NCBI GenBank assembly: GCA_033557465.1
Contig: CM066039.1
Location: forward strand, 45,227,788-45,291,787
Direction: 5' to 3'
Source of the DNA: Ichthyophis bannanicus
Taxonomy: Eukaryota; Chordata; Amphibia; Gymnophiona; Ichthyophiidae
Length of the DNA: 64,000 nucleotides
Shown: piece by piece, positions 11,880 through 22,592 of the stretch
Layout: each line of letters opens with the position of its first letter
How positions within the stretch are numbered: the stretch's first letter is position 1
Notes under the pieces: model-generated
Seen by the model: only the letters and a program-made list of their open reading frames with translations
The model's database searches: none
What the model was told of the DNA's origin: nothing
Translations under genes and position numbers: made by a program

Positions 11880-12700
11880 CTTACCATTTTCAGTACAAAA
11901 TGCTTCTGTTTGACCGCTTGTTAGTTCCCAGAATGTTCATGAAATGCCCTGCAATAGTGCTGCACACATTCACAAGCAGGCTCATCTAGTTTTTCCCAAG
12001 CCCTAGCCTTAAGAAAGGAGATAGTTTAAATGTTCCCATGTTCTGGGCATCATTATCAACTTTCAAAGATCTACCTTATGCCCTTTAAGCACCATTTCCC
12101 TATATAGGTGCCATCCTAGACAAAGTTCAAATAAAGGCCTTCCTGCTAGACGTCAGGCCCTCATTTAGTATGTTCAAGCCATGCAAACAGCACCAAAAAG
12201 AATCTCAGCCAAGGCCTACTTCTAAATACTGGGTCATAGGACTGCTGCTGTATCTGTAATCCCTTTGGTTCCCCCCTTTGCAAATGGGCAGCCTCAGTGG
12301 AACATCAAGTTCCAATGGAATCAACACACTCTGCTTCTCTCAACAACAATTCAGCCATCACCTCCTCCCCCTTGATCTATCTACGGTGGTGGACTTACAA
12401 ATACAATCTGGTAGCAGGTGTTCCTTTTGTTTTATGGCAGCATCAGAGTACTAACCACAGAGGATTCAAACATGGCATGGGCAGCTCATATCAGGGCTCA
12501 TCCTTTCCAGGGAATGTGGTCAATGTCTGAGTGACGTTTTCACATCACTTAGAGCTCTGGGATTTACTATACCTCTCTAGTTTTTCTTCATCTTTTCCAG
12601 ACCTCATCACTCTTAATTCAGACAAACAGCAATGTTTTATGTTAACATAACATTGAAGGATGAGTTCTCTGCATCAGCCGAGAGCTAGTAAAAACTTGGG
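11880..12700 (+). pseudogene. DIRS RT (thumb) and RNase H remnant
   Basis: Frame-hopping plus-strand translation aligns with the RT-RNase H of the copy at 61-62.7 kb. LGAILDKVQIKAFLPARRQA at about 12108-12170 parallels IGAWLDTTTARAYLPQARCQ there. An RNase H start-like segment, SNMAWAAHIRAHPFQGMWS, follows at about 12466-12520. Stops and shifts occur throughout. No catalytic RT motif can be read with confidence. Confidence 0.6.
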
Positions 12701-13189
12701 ACACTCATGCGCAATGGCATACAAATACAAGCCGTCTGTATCCCAAGAAATTAGAACTATATTGCTGGCAAGCTCAGCAGAGTTCTACAACCTCTTGAGT
12801 GCTTCCTAGATGCAGCCCTCTTGCAGACCTTCTTCAGGGAATGAACAACTCTCAGGCTGCCCTCTTCGCCTGCAGCAAAAACATGAAGCTTCCTCCATCC
12901 TCCCACCTCCCAAACATTTAACAGATGCCTGGCAATTCCACTGATCTTATCCTTTCAGTATGCATGCCTCCAACTCCTATTCCTCTCATAGTGAGAACCA
13001 TCTACAAATTTTAACAGTGGCCAATCATGATTCTCACAGCATCCCAACAGATCTGGTTTCCACTTGTAAAAAGGCTAGCAGTTCTGCCTCCAAGAAAACT
13101 CCAGGGATTTCCAACATTGTATCACTCAACAAGAGGGTCATCATTTTCACCCAAACCAGCAGTCTATAATATAGAAATTCAGCAGCATC

Positions 13190-14580
13190 TAGTGTTTCCT
13201 CTAGCTCTATTAGAGCCTATCCAAGACATTCTTAAAAGCAGCCACCTGAAAACCTTCTACTAGGCATATACAGTATCTTCAAACAGAAGACATTCGCCAT
13301 AAAGTGTTTTCACCAACAGACACAATCCTATAGCATGTCCACCCCCTACCTTTTTAATGTGTTTACATCATTTACATTGTCAAGGACTCCTGATGCCCGT
13401 TATCAGAATGCACCTCAGTGCTTTCTGCTTACCATACTGTATACTAAGAACATAAGATATGCCATACTGGGTCAGACCAAGGTCCATGAAGCCCAGTATC
13501 CTGTTTCCAACCGTGGCCAATCTAGGTCACAAGTACCTAGTAGTTTTCCCCAAAAGACACAGGGTCCACAATACTTGTATTGGGTCAAGCAGTGGATATT
13601 CTGGGTCCCCTTTAATAACGGTTTATGGACCTTTCCTCCAAGAACTTGTCCAAACCTTTTTTAAGCCCGGCTACATTAACAGTTTTTACTACATCCTCTG
13701 GAAGCGAATTCCAAAGTTTGATCACACGTTAAGTGAAAAAAATATTTTCTCATTAGTCTTAAATAGGTTACCCTGTAGCTTCATTACATGCCCCCTAGTT
13801 TTTCTATATTTTGATGGCGTAAACAATCGATCTACATTTACCCGTTCTCTAATTGATAGCTTCCAGCATCTCCTTGGGACCTTAATCTGATGCTAGCTTC
13901 ACTCATGAAACTGCCCTATGAACCATTAGAATCTGCTATGCTTAAGTTCCTCACCTGGAAAGTACTCTTCTTAGTAGTGATTACTTTGGCTAGGAACGTC
14001 TGAACTTCAAGCATTGGTAACCTACAAACTATATACTCAATTTCATCATCACAATGTTCTCCAAATGCACCCCAAGTCTTTACTTAAGGTGTCAATACCT
14101 TTTTCCAAATAAAGAAAATGCAATCCCCATCTTTTGTCTGAAGCTGCATTCAAATCTACATGAGAAAACCTCATACTTTCAAACTGTAAATGAGCACTGA
14201 TCTATCACCTTAAAAGAAATGATTCATTTAGTTAGTCCCCACAACTTGTTGTATTCTTCGATCCTAAGAGATCTGGCATGCCACTCACAAAAAGAACATT
14301 AGTAAATCGGCTGGCTTCCTGCATCCAATTCTGTTATGCACAATCGGATACTTCTCTCAGCTCAAAAGTAAAGTCCCATCAAATTAGAGCTCCTCTGTTG
14401 CAACAGTGGTGCTTATGTTCTGTTATGCAGCTACATGCATACTCTTCATACTTTTATTGTGCATTACTGTCTGGACCAAGCCTCAGCAAAGGACAGTGCC
14501 TTTAGTTAAGTTATACTGGCAAATCTTTCCAACTGAACAGGCAACTCACACTTGTTTACTGCAGATTTCTCTAAAGACTG
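13190..14580 (+). pseudogene. DIRS tyrosine recombinase remnant, split by CR1
   Basis: Diverged pieces of a DIRS tyrosine recombinase (integrates the circular DNA intermediate). The N-terminal part includes IQDILKSSHLKTFY (about 13219-13260), comparable with VQDILHASRKPSTRRSY in the 59-kb copy. It breaks at about 13443 where a CR1 fragment sits, and resumes at 13873 with SPWDLNLMLASLMKLPYEP and LKFLTWKVLF. A later piece, LTKRTLVNRLASCIQFCYAQ (14284-14343), parallels the region before the catalytic HxxR box. The HxxR and Tyr motifs themselves are too decayed to read. Stops and shifts are numerous. Confidence 0.7.
13444..13850 (-). mobile_element. CR1 LINE 3' fragment inserted in a DIRS recombinase
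   Basis: Strong match to the CR1 tail at 10198-10748: ATGCCATACTGGGTCAGACC at about 13458 and the same downstream order through the codons for the ORF2 C-terminus. The copy is about 0.4 kb, 5' truncated and in minus orientation. The recombinase reading resumes just after its end, so it inserted after the DIRS element. Confidence 0.88.
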
Positions 14581-14619
14581 GGATATTATCAAAACATTGA
14601 GCAGCCCTAAGCCTGGGAG

Positions 14620-14710
14620 TCACACACTTGTGAGCCTTACTCAGTCCTGCTTGTCAACAGAAAAAGTTATGTTGCTCAACTTTAACAGGTATTTCTGTAG
14701 ATAGCAAGAT
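14620..14710 (+). repeat. ICR-like block of the degraded DIRS copy
   Basis: Read on the plus strand, GTGAGCCTTACTCAGTCCTG and TTTAACAGGTATTTCTGTAG follow the order of the ICR of the 59-kb copy in reverse complement. It is placed between the recombinase and the terminal repeat, as expected for DIRS. Diverged, so only approximate. Confidence 0.55.
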
Positions 14711-15123
14711 TGATAAGGCACTGGTTAGCACTGTGCCTGCACATTTTCGTGATTTTCCTACATTCTTGAGCTTTGGAACTAACTGGAGACTGCCATTCAC
14801 AGAAGGGTGCACAGGAAGGACTGCGCATGCTCAGAACGTCACACTAAGAGCAGCTCCATCCAAGCACCATTCAGACATCACATACGTGCATACCTCATCA
14901 ATCCCACTGTCTCTGGAAAACACCTGTTATAGGTAAGCAACAATGCTTGTTTGTATTGTCATGACCACTTTTCATTAAAGCAGGAAAACAAATGATACAT
15001 TTTACATATCTGATAATTTACTTTCCTTGAATTCTTCTAGATCAGATAGATGAGTCATGCTCCATTGCCAGCAGGTGGAAGCAGACTTGAGCAACTTTCA
15101 GTGATGTCCAGCACTTGATATAT

Positions 15124-15925
15124 CCTCTGGGGCAGCATAGAAACATGACGGCAGAAAAAGACCACATGGCCCATCTAATCTGCCCTTCCATATCAACTAC
15201 AATAGTCCCTTTTTACCTTTAGAGATCCTCTGTGTTTCTCTCATGCTTTTTTGAATTCAGATACTGCCCTTGTGTCCACCACCTCCAGTGGGAGACTATT
15301 TCACACATCTACCACTCTTTCCGTAAAGAAATATTTTTGCATATTACTCCTGAGTCTATTCCCTTTCACGCTCATCCTTTGACCCCTTGTAGCAGAGCTT
15401 GCCTTCAATTGAAAGAGACTCTCCTGTGCATTTATGCCACGGAAGTATTTAAAGGTCTCTTTCATATTGCCTTCATCCTGCCTTTCCCCTGAAGTATACA
15501 TATTAAGATATTTAAGTCTGTCCTCATATGCTTCATAATGAAAACCATTAACCATTTTAGTAGCCACACTCTGCACAGACTCCAACCTGCTTATATATTT
15601 TTGAAGCTGCGGTCTCCAGGATTGCACAAAATACTCCAAATGAAGTCACACCAGAGACTTATACAGAGGCATTATCGCCTCCTTTTTTTCTGCTGGCCAT
15701 TCCTCTCCCTATACACCCAAGCATCCTTCTGGTTTTTATAGTCACCTTTTCTACCCGTTTAGCTACTTTAAGATTGTCACACACAATTATGCCAAGTCCT
15801 GCTCTTCTTTTGTGGACAGAAGTACCTCACCCCCTACACTGTACAGCTCCTTTGGATTTTTGCAACCTAAATGCATGATCCTGCATTTTTTAGCATTAAA
15901 TTTCAGTTGCCAAATTCTAGACTAG
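15124..15925 (-). mobile_element. CR1-type LINE fragment inside DIRS terminal repeat
   Basis: About 0.8 kb of minus-strand CR1. The 3' end reads on the plus strand GCAGAAAAAGACCACATGGC. ORF2 remnants include RPQLQKYISRLESVQSVATK and KYFFTERVVDV. It belongs to the same subfamily as the fragment at 31038-31590. It separates two parts of a DIRS left terminal repeat and therefore inserted later. Confidence 0.85.
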
Positions 15926-16127
15926 CACTCAGAGAAGCTGGTATGAAATTTATCAAGCAGCAAGACAAAAACTCAAAAAACATCACTAACACAAAACGCG
16001 ATCAAGTATTTGGTTTTCTTATGATGAAATTGGTGTCAGATCACAGGACAGACTAAGCCTTTTATGGTAGCTGAATCCCCAGACCTGCAGAAGAGACTCT
16101 TTCAGGGTGAATCCTGGATGGTCTTGC

Positions 16128-16215
16128 AGGATTCGAGGAGAGTAAATTAACAAGTAGGTTCAATGTATCCTTCCTTATCATCCGGCTAGACTAGTCCAGA
16201 CAAGTGGGACATATC
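16128..16215 (-). repeat. DIRS internal complementary region (ICR)
   Basis: A composite block. Its left half (GATTCGAGGAGAGTAAATTA onward) is the reverse complement of the left element end at 14994-15040. Its right half (TTCCTTATCATCCGGCTAGA, from 16170) should match the lost right end. The ICR is used in DIRS replication to circularise the intermediate. The same block occurs in opposite orientation at about 20640-20715. Confidence 0.75.
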
Positions 16216-17065
16216 CAAGCAGTCAAAGCCCAGAGAGGAAGACAATGCTCGGGACAGATCACCTTGCATAAGGCGCCACCTGTACCAATTCCCAAAAGAA
16301 ACCTTTAGGGTTTCACAAAAGCATCCAACAAAGACCAGAAAGCTCTCTGTTGACACCAGAGCGGACTCCACCCAGGAGGCCTGAACCCTGTGAGTGAGCT
16401 CTGATCCTCTTCTGCATGCGCTTAACCAGCCAGAATAAACATTGAGCCAATGCTTTCCTAAGCCAGCGGAGAACAGAGGAAATGACCTCTGTCAGTCAGT
16501 TCGTGCCCCAGACCGCTGAGGACAAAATATGTGACCAGCGGAAGGACCTAAAATTGCCATGTATATGAGCAAAACCCTCCAGATGTCCTGCAGACATAGT
16601 GAGGGATCCTTCTGAAGATCTTTCTCTGCAAAGGAAGGCAGAATAGTCTGGTCCAGATGAAAAGGGGAAGGTCGGCATTCTTGTCAGATAGAAAGCATAG
16701 ACTGCAAAGCAACGGAAGTCATTGAGAAGACTAGGAAAGGATCCCTGCAAGGCAAGGTCTGCAGCTCAGATACCTACCTAGCGGATGCTAGAGGCCCCAA
16801 GAAGCCACCGTATAGGACCAATCCTTAAGAGAGGCCTTATCCATCGGCACAAAGAGAGGCCCTTTATAGAGCCCTCAATCTCAGAGATTCACTGAGACCC
16901 AACAGGACATGCACACAGTCAAAACTACTTCACTCCTGAGAAAGCGGGCAACAAAGGTGTTCCACCAATGAAATCTCTTGGATGCAGTTCCTGCAGCACA
17001 ACAGGACTGCCAATTGAACCATGAGAGTTCAGCATTAAGCCCTGATCCCAGGCAGACAATCAAAA
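16190..17065 (-). pseudogene. DIRS tyrosine recombinase remnant
   Basis: Minus-strand translation of the C-terminal part gives WVESALVSTES, aligned with WMESILVSTENICKAAAWSS in the copy at 20430 and with the IDQICRAATWASVHTF segment of the intact recombinase at 59.7 kb. Several frame changes and stops occur. The catalytic tyrosine region cannot be read confidently. The reading order fits the ICR on its left and the RNase H remnant on its right. Confidence 0.6.
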
Positions 17066-17135
17066 GGGTCTGACATGTAAACCGCACTGATGCAGAATAA
17101 CGCGGTATATAAGAGAATATAAATAAATAAATAAC
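17066..17135 (+). mobile_element. Short LINE/SINE tail inserted in DIRS copy
   Basis: GTAAACCGCACTGATGCAGA, then GCGGTATATAAGAGAATATA and a (AAATA)n-type tail, on the plus strand. This ACCGC...GCGGTATA ending is common to vertebrate L2/CR1-type LINEs and SINEs that borrow their tails. It interrupts the DIRS reading between recombinase and methyltransferase-like parts. Confidence 0.6.
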
Positions 17136-18582
17136 CTACGAATGTAGAGGCCCATCAGCCCTAAGTAGGAAGGCTAAAACTGTTCTAGAGCAGCCCTTCT
17201 TGCAGAGCCTATACCTCACAAAATTCAAGCCATAACTGAGAAGGGAGTAGGAACCTCCATTACCAGAAGCCCCCGCCACAGCAGGCCCATCTTTTGCAGC
17301 AAGACGGCCACACCTTCTAGAGCAAGAAATCCACACACTACAGATCTGTCGGGGGCCACTAGAACCACCAGACCTGGTTGGGCCCGAAACCTGTGCAAAA
17401 GACAGATCTTCAGGGATCAGGGAAGGAGACATACAGAATCCCTTTCCAAAGCCATTCCTGAAGTAGGGCTTCCAAGCCCACCATCCATGGATCTTTCTCA
17501 TGACTGAAGTAGCTCTTCACACTGGAATTCTCCTGAGTGGTCATCCAAGGCCCAGTGATGACATCACACACAGGAAAGGAGTGTGTTCACTTACTCAGAC
17601 CCACAGAGTTCTGTCATAGAAAATCAGCCTGCACATTGTAAAAGTTGCGATATGTACTGCAGACAGGGCACTCAGATACTCCTTCTCCCAACAGCACAGT
17701 TCTGGGACCTCATGATCCACCACAGTACCATGAGTTCTGCAATGTTTGTGGCAACATACCATAGTCAGGGCGGTGCTCAAGAATGTGCAGCTTGCTTTGC
17801 CCATTAGGAGAGGCCTGAACCTTTTCAGAGGCAAACTGATCACTCTGGCTTCCAGGTGGGAGATGCCTCCAAAGGCCTCTTGAGAGGTCAGCTGGCCAAA
17901 TTATTGTGCTCCCAGCCATTCAGGCAGGCATCTGAGATGACAAGCGCTCCATCCAGTACTTTCAACAGCACCCTGGGCCTCAAGTGGCAGACCCGCAACC
18001 ACCACCTCAACTACTCCTTGATCTCCTGGGGAGAGGAACGGTCTCATTGAATGAGGAGTAACATGGTAAACAGAAGGTTAATAAATACCTCTGAAGTGAA
18101 GGCATATGAACCCCACTCTAAGGAACTTGCTCCAAGATCGATATCCTGGACCAAAGAACAGAGGAAATTGCAGGCCCATGAAGCTGATCGAACACCATGT
18201 GCCCTGAAGTTGGCAGAAGCTTGAGTGACTTCGGCATCATGAGGAAACTTGGCTCAGGAGAGCATGGAACTGATGCCCGGGTATTCATAACCCTAGGAGA
18301 CAATAAGGTTGTTCTAAGGACAGGCGAACACCAACCCCTGCCTTCCCAGTCAAAACTAACCAGGCCTGGGCCGTCTCTGGTCTTCTCCAGCGAGACTGGA
18401 TGGACTAGTCAGAAGTCCAGGTGTGGGTCACCTGGGCTTCCTGCATGCAAAGAAAATGCGATTATCTGGAAAAAAGGTACGGAGATGATGTCTAGGTCAG
18501 AGGACAGGGGCCTGGAACTGAAAAGATACCCTAGAATACAGAAGCGAAGAAACAGAAAATGCTGTTCCCAATGGGAAAGTGA
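17136..18582 (-). pseudogene. DIRS RT-RNase H-methyltransferase remnant
   Basis: Minus-strand pieces, right to left in coordinates. An RNase H start reads LVISDACLNGWEHNN at about 17930-17970, comparable with LLTDASLVGWG in the 21-kb copy. The methyltransferase-like region contains EALLQEWLWKGILYVSFPDP at about 17400-17480, comparable with DALLHQWPSEGLLYVFSSLG. Many shifts and stops. The RT catalytic part is not present, because the element is cut off by CR1 at 18583. Confidence 0.55.
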
Positions 18583-20250
18583 CATAAGAACATGATATGC
18601 CATACTGGGTCAGACCAATGGTCCATCAAGTCCAGAATCCTGTTTCCAACAGTGGCCAAACCAGGTCAAAAGTACCTGTCGGGTTCCCACAAACTTTATA
18701 GATGCCATGCTGCTTGTTCTATAGGTAGGCAGTGGAGTTTCACAGCCCTTTTTAATAAAGTTGATGGCCTTTTCCTCCAGGAATTTGTTCAAACCTCTTA
18801 AATCCAGCTACACCTACAGCTTTTACTATATCCTTTGGTAACAAATTCCAGAATTTGATTACGCATTGAGTGAAAAAATATTTTCTCTGATTTGCCTTAA
18901 ATGTGCTACACTGTAGCTTCATTGTGTGCCCTGTAGTCTTTCTACTTTTTGAAGGAGTAAAACAACCGATCTACATTTACCTGTTCCACTACATTCATTA
19001 TTTTATAGACCTATCATATCTCCCCTCACCCATCTCTTCCAAGTTGAACAGCCCTAACCTTTCAAACCTTTCCTTGTAGGGATATCCTTCCATCCCCTTT
19101 ACCATGCTGTTGGCTCTTCTCTGTACCTTTTCTAATTCTGCTATATCCTTTTTAAGATATGGCAACCAGAACTGCACACAATATTCAAGGTGTGGTCACA
19201 CCATGGAGCAAGAGAGGCATTATAATATCCTTTGTTTTATTCTCTACTCCTTTCCTTATAATTTCCAGCATTCTATTTGCTTTCTTCACAGCCGCTACAC
19301 ACTGGGCGGAGGGTTTCAACATATTATCCATGATTATGCCCAGATCCTTTTACTGGGTAGTGATTCCTAATGTGAAACCTTGCACCGTGTAACAATAGTT
19401 TGGGTTGTATATAACTTTGCATGTCTACATTAAAATTCATCTGCCATTTGGAAGCCCAGTCTCCCAATTTTTCAAGGTCTTCTTTCAATTTTCCACAATT
19501 CTCTTGTATTTTTAAGAACTTTGAATAATTTTGTGTCATATGCAAATCTGATCACATCACTCGTCAATCCAATTTCCAGGTCTTTTGTAAATATGTTAAA
19601 AAGCAGCAGGCCCAGCACAAATCCCTGGGATACTCCACAATTCATCTTTCTCCATTAAGAAAATGCCATTTAGCCCTACTCTGTTTTCTATCTTTTAACC
19701 AGTTCCTAATCCACAAGAGTCCACTGCATTTTATTCCATGACTCTAATATCCCCAAGAACTCTCATAAGGAACTTTTGTCAAATGTTTTCTGAAAATCCA
19801 GATACACTATATCAACTGGCTCACCTTCATCTACCTGTTTATTCACACCTTCAAAAAAAAACCCATAAGAGATTAGTAAGACAAGACTTGCTTTGCTAAA
19901 TACATGTTGACTGTCTGTCATTAAATCATAACTATGTACGTGTTCAGTAAATTTTTTTTTATTATGTTTTTTTACCATTTTGCCCGGTACTGACGTCAGG
20001 CTCACCGGTCTGTAGTTTCCTGGATCACCTGTGGAATCCTTTTTAAAAATTGGCATTACATTGGCAATGCTCCAATCTTCAGGTATTACAGATGATTTTA
20101 ATGGTAGTTCACCGATTACTAAAAGTAGACCTGCAGTCTTATAATTCAGCTCTTTCAGTACTTTGGGATGTACAGGTGTTTTGCTATTTTTTTAGTTTAT
20201 CAAACAGTTATGTTTTTATATACATTTTGCAAACCACATAGACTGTGTGC
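18583..20250 (-). mobile_element. CR1 LINE, about 1.65 kb
   Basis: The longest CR1 copy here. The minus-strand order is complete from mid-RT to the 3' end: PIFKKDSTGDPGNYRPVSLT (about 19990-20055), VNKQVDEGEPVDIVYLDFQK (about 19785-19845), the RT box region, GDWASKWQMNFNVD (about 19420-19475), the C-terminal segment, and the CATACTGGGTCAGACC tail block at 18602. It is 5' truncated. It separates two DIRS remnants in opposite orientation. Confidence 0.92.
18780..20060 (-). pseudogene. CR1 ORF2 reverse transcriptase remnant
   Basis: Reverse transcriptase of a CR1 non-LTR retrotransposon, which copies its RNA at the target nick. Seen: RT blocks NYRPVSLTSV and DIVYLDFQKTFD, where the Asp before FQK is the first catalytic Asp, and further on the box normally FADDTKLF, which here reads FAYDTKLF (about 19530-19550). 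One of the two adjacent Asp is thus replaced by Tyr. Stops and shifts lie between segments. Endonuclease and N-terminal parts are missing through 5' truncation. Certainly inactive. Confidence 0.85.
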
Positions 20251-20429
20251 ATTTTGTGGCAAATCAAATAAAGTCAACCATAACTATATTTATAAATACA
20301 ATAAAAAAATTAATTTAATATAGATACAATCATACCCAAAAAACACAGGCACAATATATTTCATGCATCAGTACCAAAGATTCTGATTACAAATGTCTTG
20401 ATCTCTTTACAAATGTCCAAGCTCACTCC
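20251..20429. other. Non-coding spacer
   Basis: AT-rich sequence between the CR1 5' edge and a DIRS remnant. Nothing recognised. Confidence 0.4.
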
Positions 20430-21025
20430 ATTAGCTGCAGGCCTCCTGGATGGAGTCCATTCTAGTGTCTACAGAGAACATCTGTAAGGCGGCTGCCTGG
20501 TCTTCACTGGATGCCTTTCTGAAACCCTACAAGTTGCTTGTGGGGGTTTGTACAGAAAGCGCTTTTGGCAGGGTAGTCTGTCCTGAGCATCATCTTCCTC
20601 CCACCCTAGGCTGATTGCTTGGATATGTCCCATCCGTCTGGACTGGTCTAGCAGGATAAGGAGGATAAATTTTACATATGTATGCTAATTTACTCTCCTT
20701 GAATCCTGCTAGGCCATCAAGGACCCACCCTGAAAGGCACTTTTCTGAAAGTCTGGGAGCCCAGCTGCCATAAAAGGCCTAGTCTGTCCTGTGGTCTGAT
20801 ACCAATTCCATCATAGTAAAAGAGCCAAATACTTGCTCACACAATTTGTGGCAAAGTTTTGTGTTTAATAATATTTTTGGAGTTTTTCAAACTGGCTTCT
20901 CTCAGTGCTGCACCAGAGGATATACCAAGTTATGACATCACTGAAAATTGCTCAAGTCTGCCTCCATCTGCTGGCAACAGAGCATAATCCACTCATCTGG
21001 GTTGGTCTATCAGAATGAGGAAGAA
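20430..21025 (+). mobile_element. DIRS 3' remnant, plus strand
   Basis: Plus-strand recombinase C-terminus (WMESILVSTENICKAAAWSS, about 20450-20510). The ICR follows at about 20640-20715, with GGACTGGTCTAGCAGGATAA and TTACTCTCCTTGAATCCTGC. The terminal repeat at about 20900-21025 contains TATGACATCACTGAAAATTG. It mirrors the copy at 14994-18582. It is cut off on the left and stops at the left end of the next DIRS copy at 21026. Confidence 0.78.
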
Positions 21026-21073
21026 AAATGTTAATTACACTTACCTGGTAATTGTAGTTCCTTGAGTGACGAC

Positions 21074-21194
21074 AGTTCAGTCCTCTACCTCTGGGTTGTC
21101 AATCTCCTCCTGCAGCTTGGAGACTGGTATGTCAGAATTATGACATCACTGGATATAGCCTGCTGCACTCTCTTCCATCCCAGTGTGAACTATT
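21074..21194. repeat. DIRS left inverted terminal repeat
   Basis: CAGTTCAGTCCTCTACCTCT through CTCTTCCATCCCAGTGTGAAC pairs with 26733-26860 in inverted orientation with few mismatches. The outer 48 bp (21026-21073) are not shared with the right end but are repeated in the ICR. Confidence 0.9.
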
Positions 21195-21420
21195 AACAAA
21201 GCAGACTCAAAGGAGCAACAAATAAATAGCTAACAGTAATTACTGAAATGCATCGTAAACTAACCATAGAACTTCTCAACCCCTCCGGCAAGGCTTTCTT
21301 ACACCTTTCCCTGCCATAGAGAAAGGGAACAATATAACAAAGTGAAATAAGGCATACCTACAACACTTCTTCTTTTCGCTACCAAACCTGGATCCCTCAG
21401 GAATATTCTGGGTGGGAAGG

Positions 21421-21516
21421 AGGACTGAATTGTCGTCACTCAAGGAACTACAATTACCAGGTAAGTGTAATTAACATTTCCTTATCATTCCTCCAGTTCA
21501 GTCCTCTACCTCTGGG
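21421..21516. repeat. DIRS internal complementary region
   Basis: The left half (21421-21477) is the reverse complement of the left outer end. The right half (21478-21516, TCCTTATCATTCCTCCAGTT) is the reverse complement of the right outer end. The join at about 21477/21478 marks the element termini. Confidence 0.92.
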
Positions 21517-21533
21517 ATGTACCCGAGCAGTAA

Positions 21534-22592
21534 TCATTGGGAGGGACCCTTCCAGCCGGCAGACCACACCGCCGACCCGAAACGGGCATCAGTAGCAGCT
21601 GCTACGTCCAGATGGTAATGTTTACTGAATGTATGAAGGGACGACCAAGTCGCTGCCCTACAAATTTCCCCTGGCGGCACCAAACTGTACTCCGCCCAGG
21701 AGCACGCCTGCGCTCTGGTGGAATGCGCCCGCAAACCCGCGGGCACGGATCAACCGTGAAGCAAATAAGCAGAAGCAATCGCCTCCCAAACCCACCTGGC
21801 AATGGAGGCTTTAGCCGCTGCCTCTCCTTTACGCACTCCCCCGAACACTACAAACAACCGGTCCGACTTGCGAAAACACTCCATCACTTTTAAATACTGG
21901 TGCAACACTCTTTTCACGTCCAGACGACGAAGACTGCGATCGGCCTCGTCGTCCTCCAGAGACCCCAGAACGGGCAAACACACCGCCTGATTCAAATAGA
22001 AGGGAGACACCACCTTAGGTAAGGACAGGACCGGACGTAACACCACCTTCTCTCTAGAAAAAGACAAGAATGGTTCCCTACACGACAACGCTTGCAACTC
22101 CCAAATCCGCTTAGCTGAACAAATCGCCACCAGGAAAACTGTTTTTAAGGTTAAATCCTTCACCGAAGCCCGACACAATGGTTCGAAGGGAGGCTTGGAT
22201 AACGCCGACAAGACGAGATTGAGATCCCATGGCGGGATCCAAACCCTACGCGCCGGTCGCAACCTAGAGACCGCCTTCAGGAAGCGACCCACATCAGGGT
22301 TAGCTCCCAGAGGCACGCCGTTAACTCTGCCGCGATAACAGGAAAGGGCTGCCAATTGAACATGCAAGGAACTGGCTGCCAGACCTTTATCAAAGCCATC
22401 CTGCAGAAACTCCAATACAAATGGGATAGAAGCAGAGGATGCTCTAACCTGATGCCTCGAGCACCAATCCTCAAATATACACCAGACCTGCACATACGCC
22501 AAAGATGTCGACTGTTTCCGTGCTTTAAGTAAGGTTGCCACGACCGCCGATGAGTAGCCCTTCTTCCTTAGCTTAGACCTCTCAATGGCCAT
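21534..22592 (-). pseudogene. DIRS tyrosine recombinase, one in-frame stop
   Basis: Recombinase that integrates the DIRS circle. One frame of 353 codons runs from ATG at 22592 to the stop at 21534, broken only by a TGA at 21752-21750. That TGA reads as CGA (Arg) with a C-to-T change. N-terminal SAM-like DNA-binding part (about residues 1-130), then the catalytic part: first Arg box AICSAKRIWELQAL, HxxR-type box LRAHSTRAQACSWAE just after the stop, and the WSSLHTFSKHYHLD box with the candidate nucleophile Tyr. The neighbouring ICR starts 18 bp beyond its end. The start is the first ATG in frame; related copies extend further upstream in other frames, so the N-terminus is uncertain. Confidence 0.88.

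Larger units (their letters stand above)
11870..14952 (+). mobile_element. Degraded DIRS-like retrotransposon, plus strand
   Basis: Translated plus-strand pieces follow the DIRS order: end of RT (about 11880-12280), RNase H (about 12280-12600), tyrosine recombinase (about 13190-14580), then an ICR-like block (about 14620-14710). The right end at about 14920-14952 (AAACACCTGTTATAGGTAAG) matches the end of the DIRS copy at 59208 (CACCTGTTACAGGTAAG). The protein pieces align best with the 59-64 kb copy, so it is an old member of that subfamily. All frames are broken. A CR1 fragment (13444-13850) is inserted inside the recombinase. Gag and the first end are not recognisable. Confidence 0.75.
14994..18582 (-). 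mobile_element. DIRS-like retrotransposon, minus strand, 5'-truncated
   Basis: The left terminal repeat starts at about 14994 (GATACATTTTACATATCTGA) and runs to about 15123. It is interrupted by a CR1 (15124-15925) and continues to the ICR at about 16128-16215. Minus-strand remnants of recombinase (16190-17065), methyltransferase-like region (17136-17500), RNase H (about 17600-17970) and part of RT follow. The right half, including gag, is missing: the element stops where a CR1 begins at about 18583. It is the same subfamily as the plus-strand fragment at 20430-21025; both share the terminal repeat with CATCACTGAAAATTGCTCAA and the recombinase C-terminus. All frames are broken. Confidence 0.8.

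Noticed and set aside
21537..21893. Plus-strand frame opposite the DIRS recombinase
   Set aside because: Shadow of the minus-strand recombinase, which has clear catalytic motifs.
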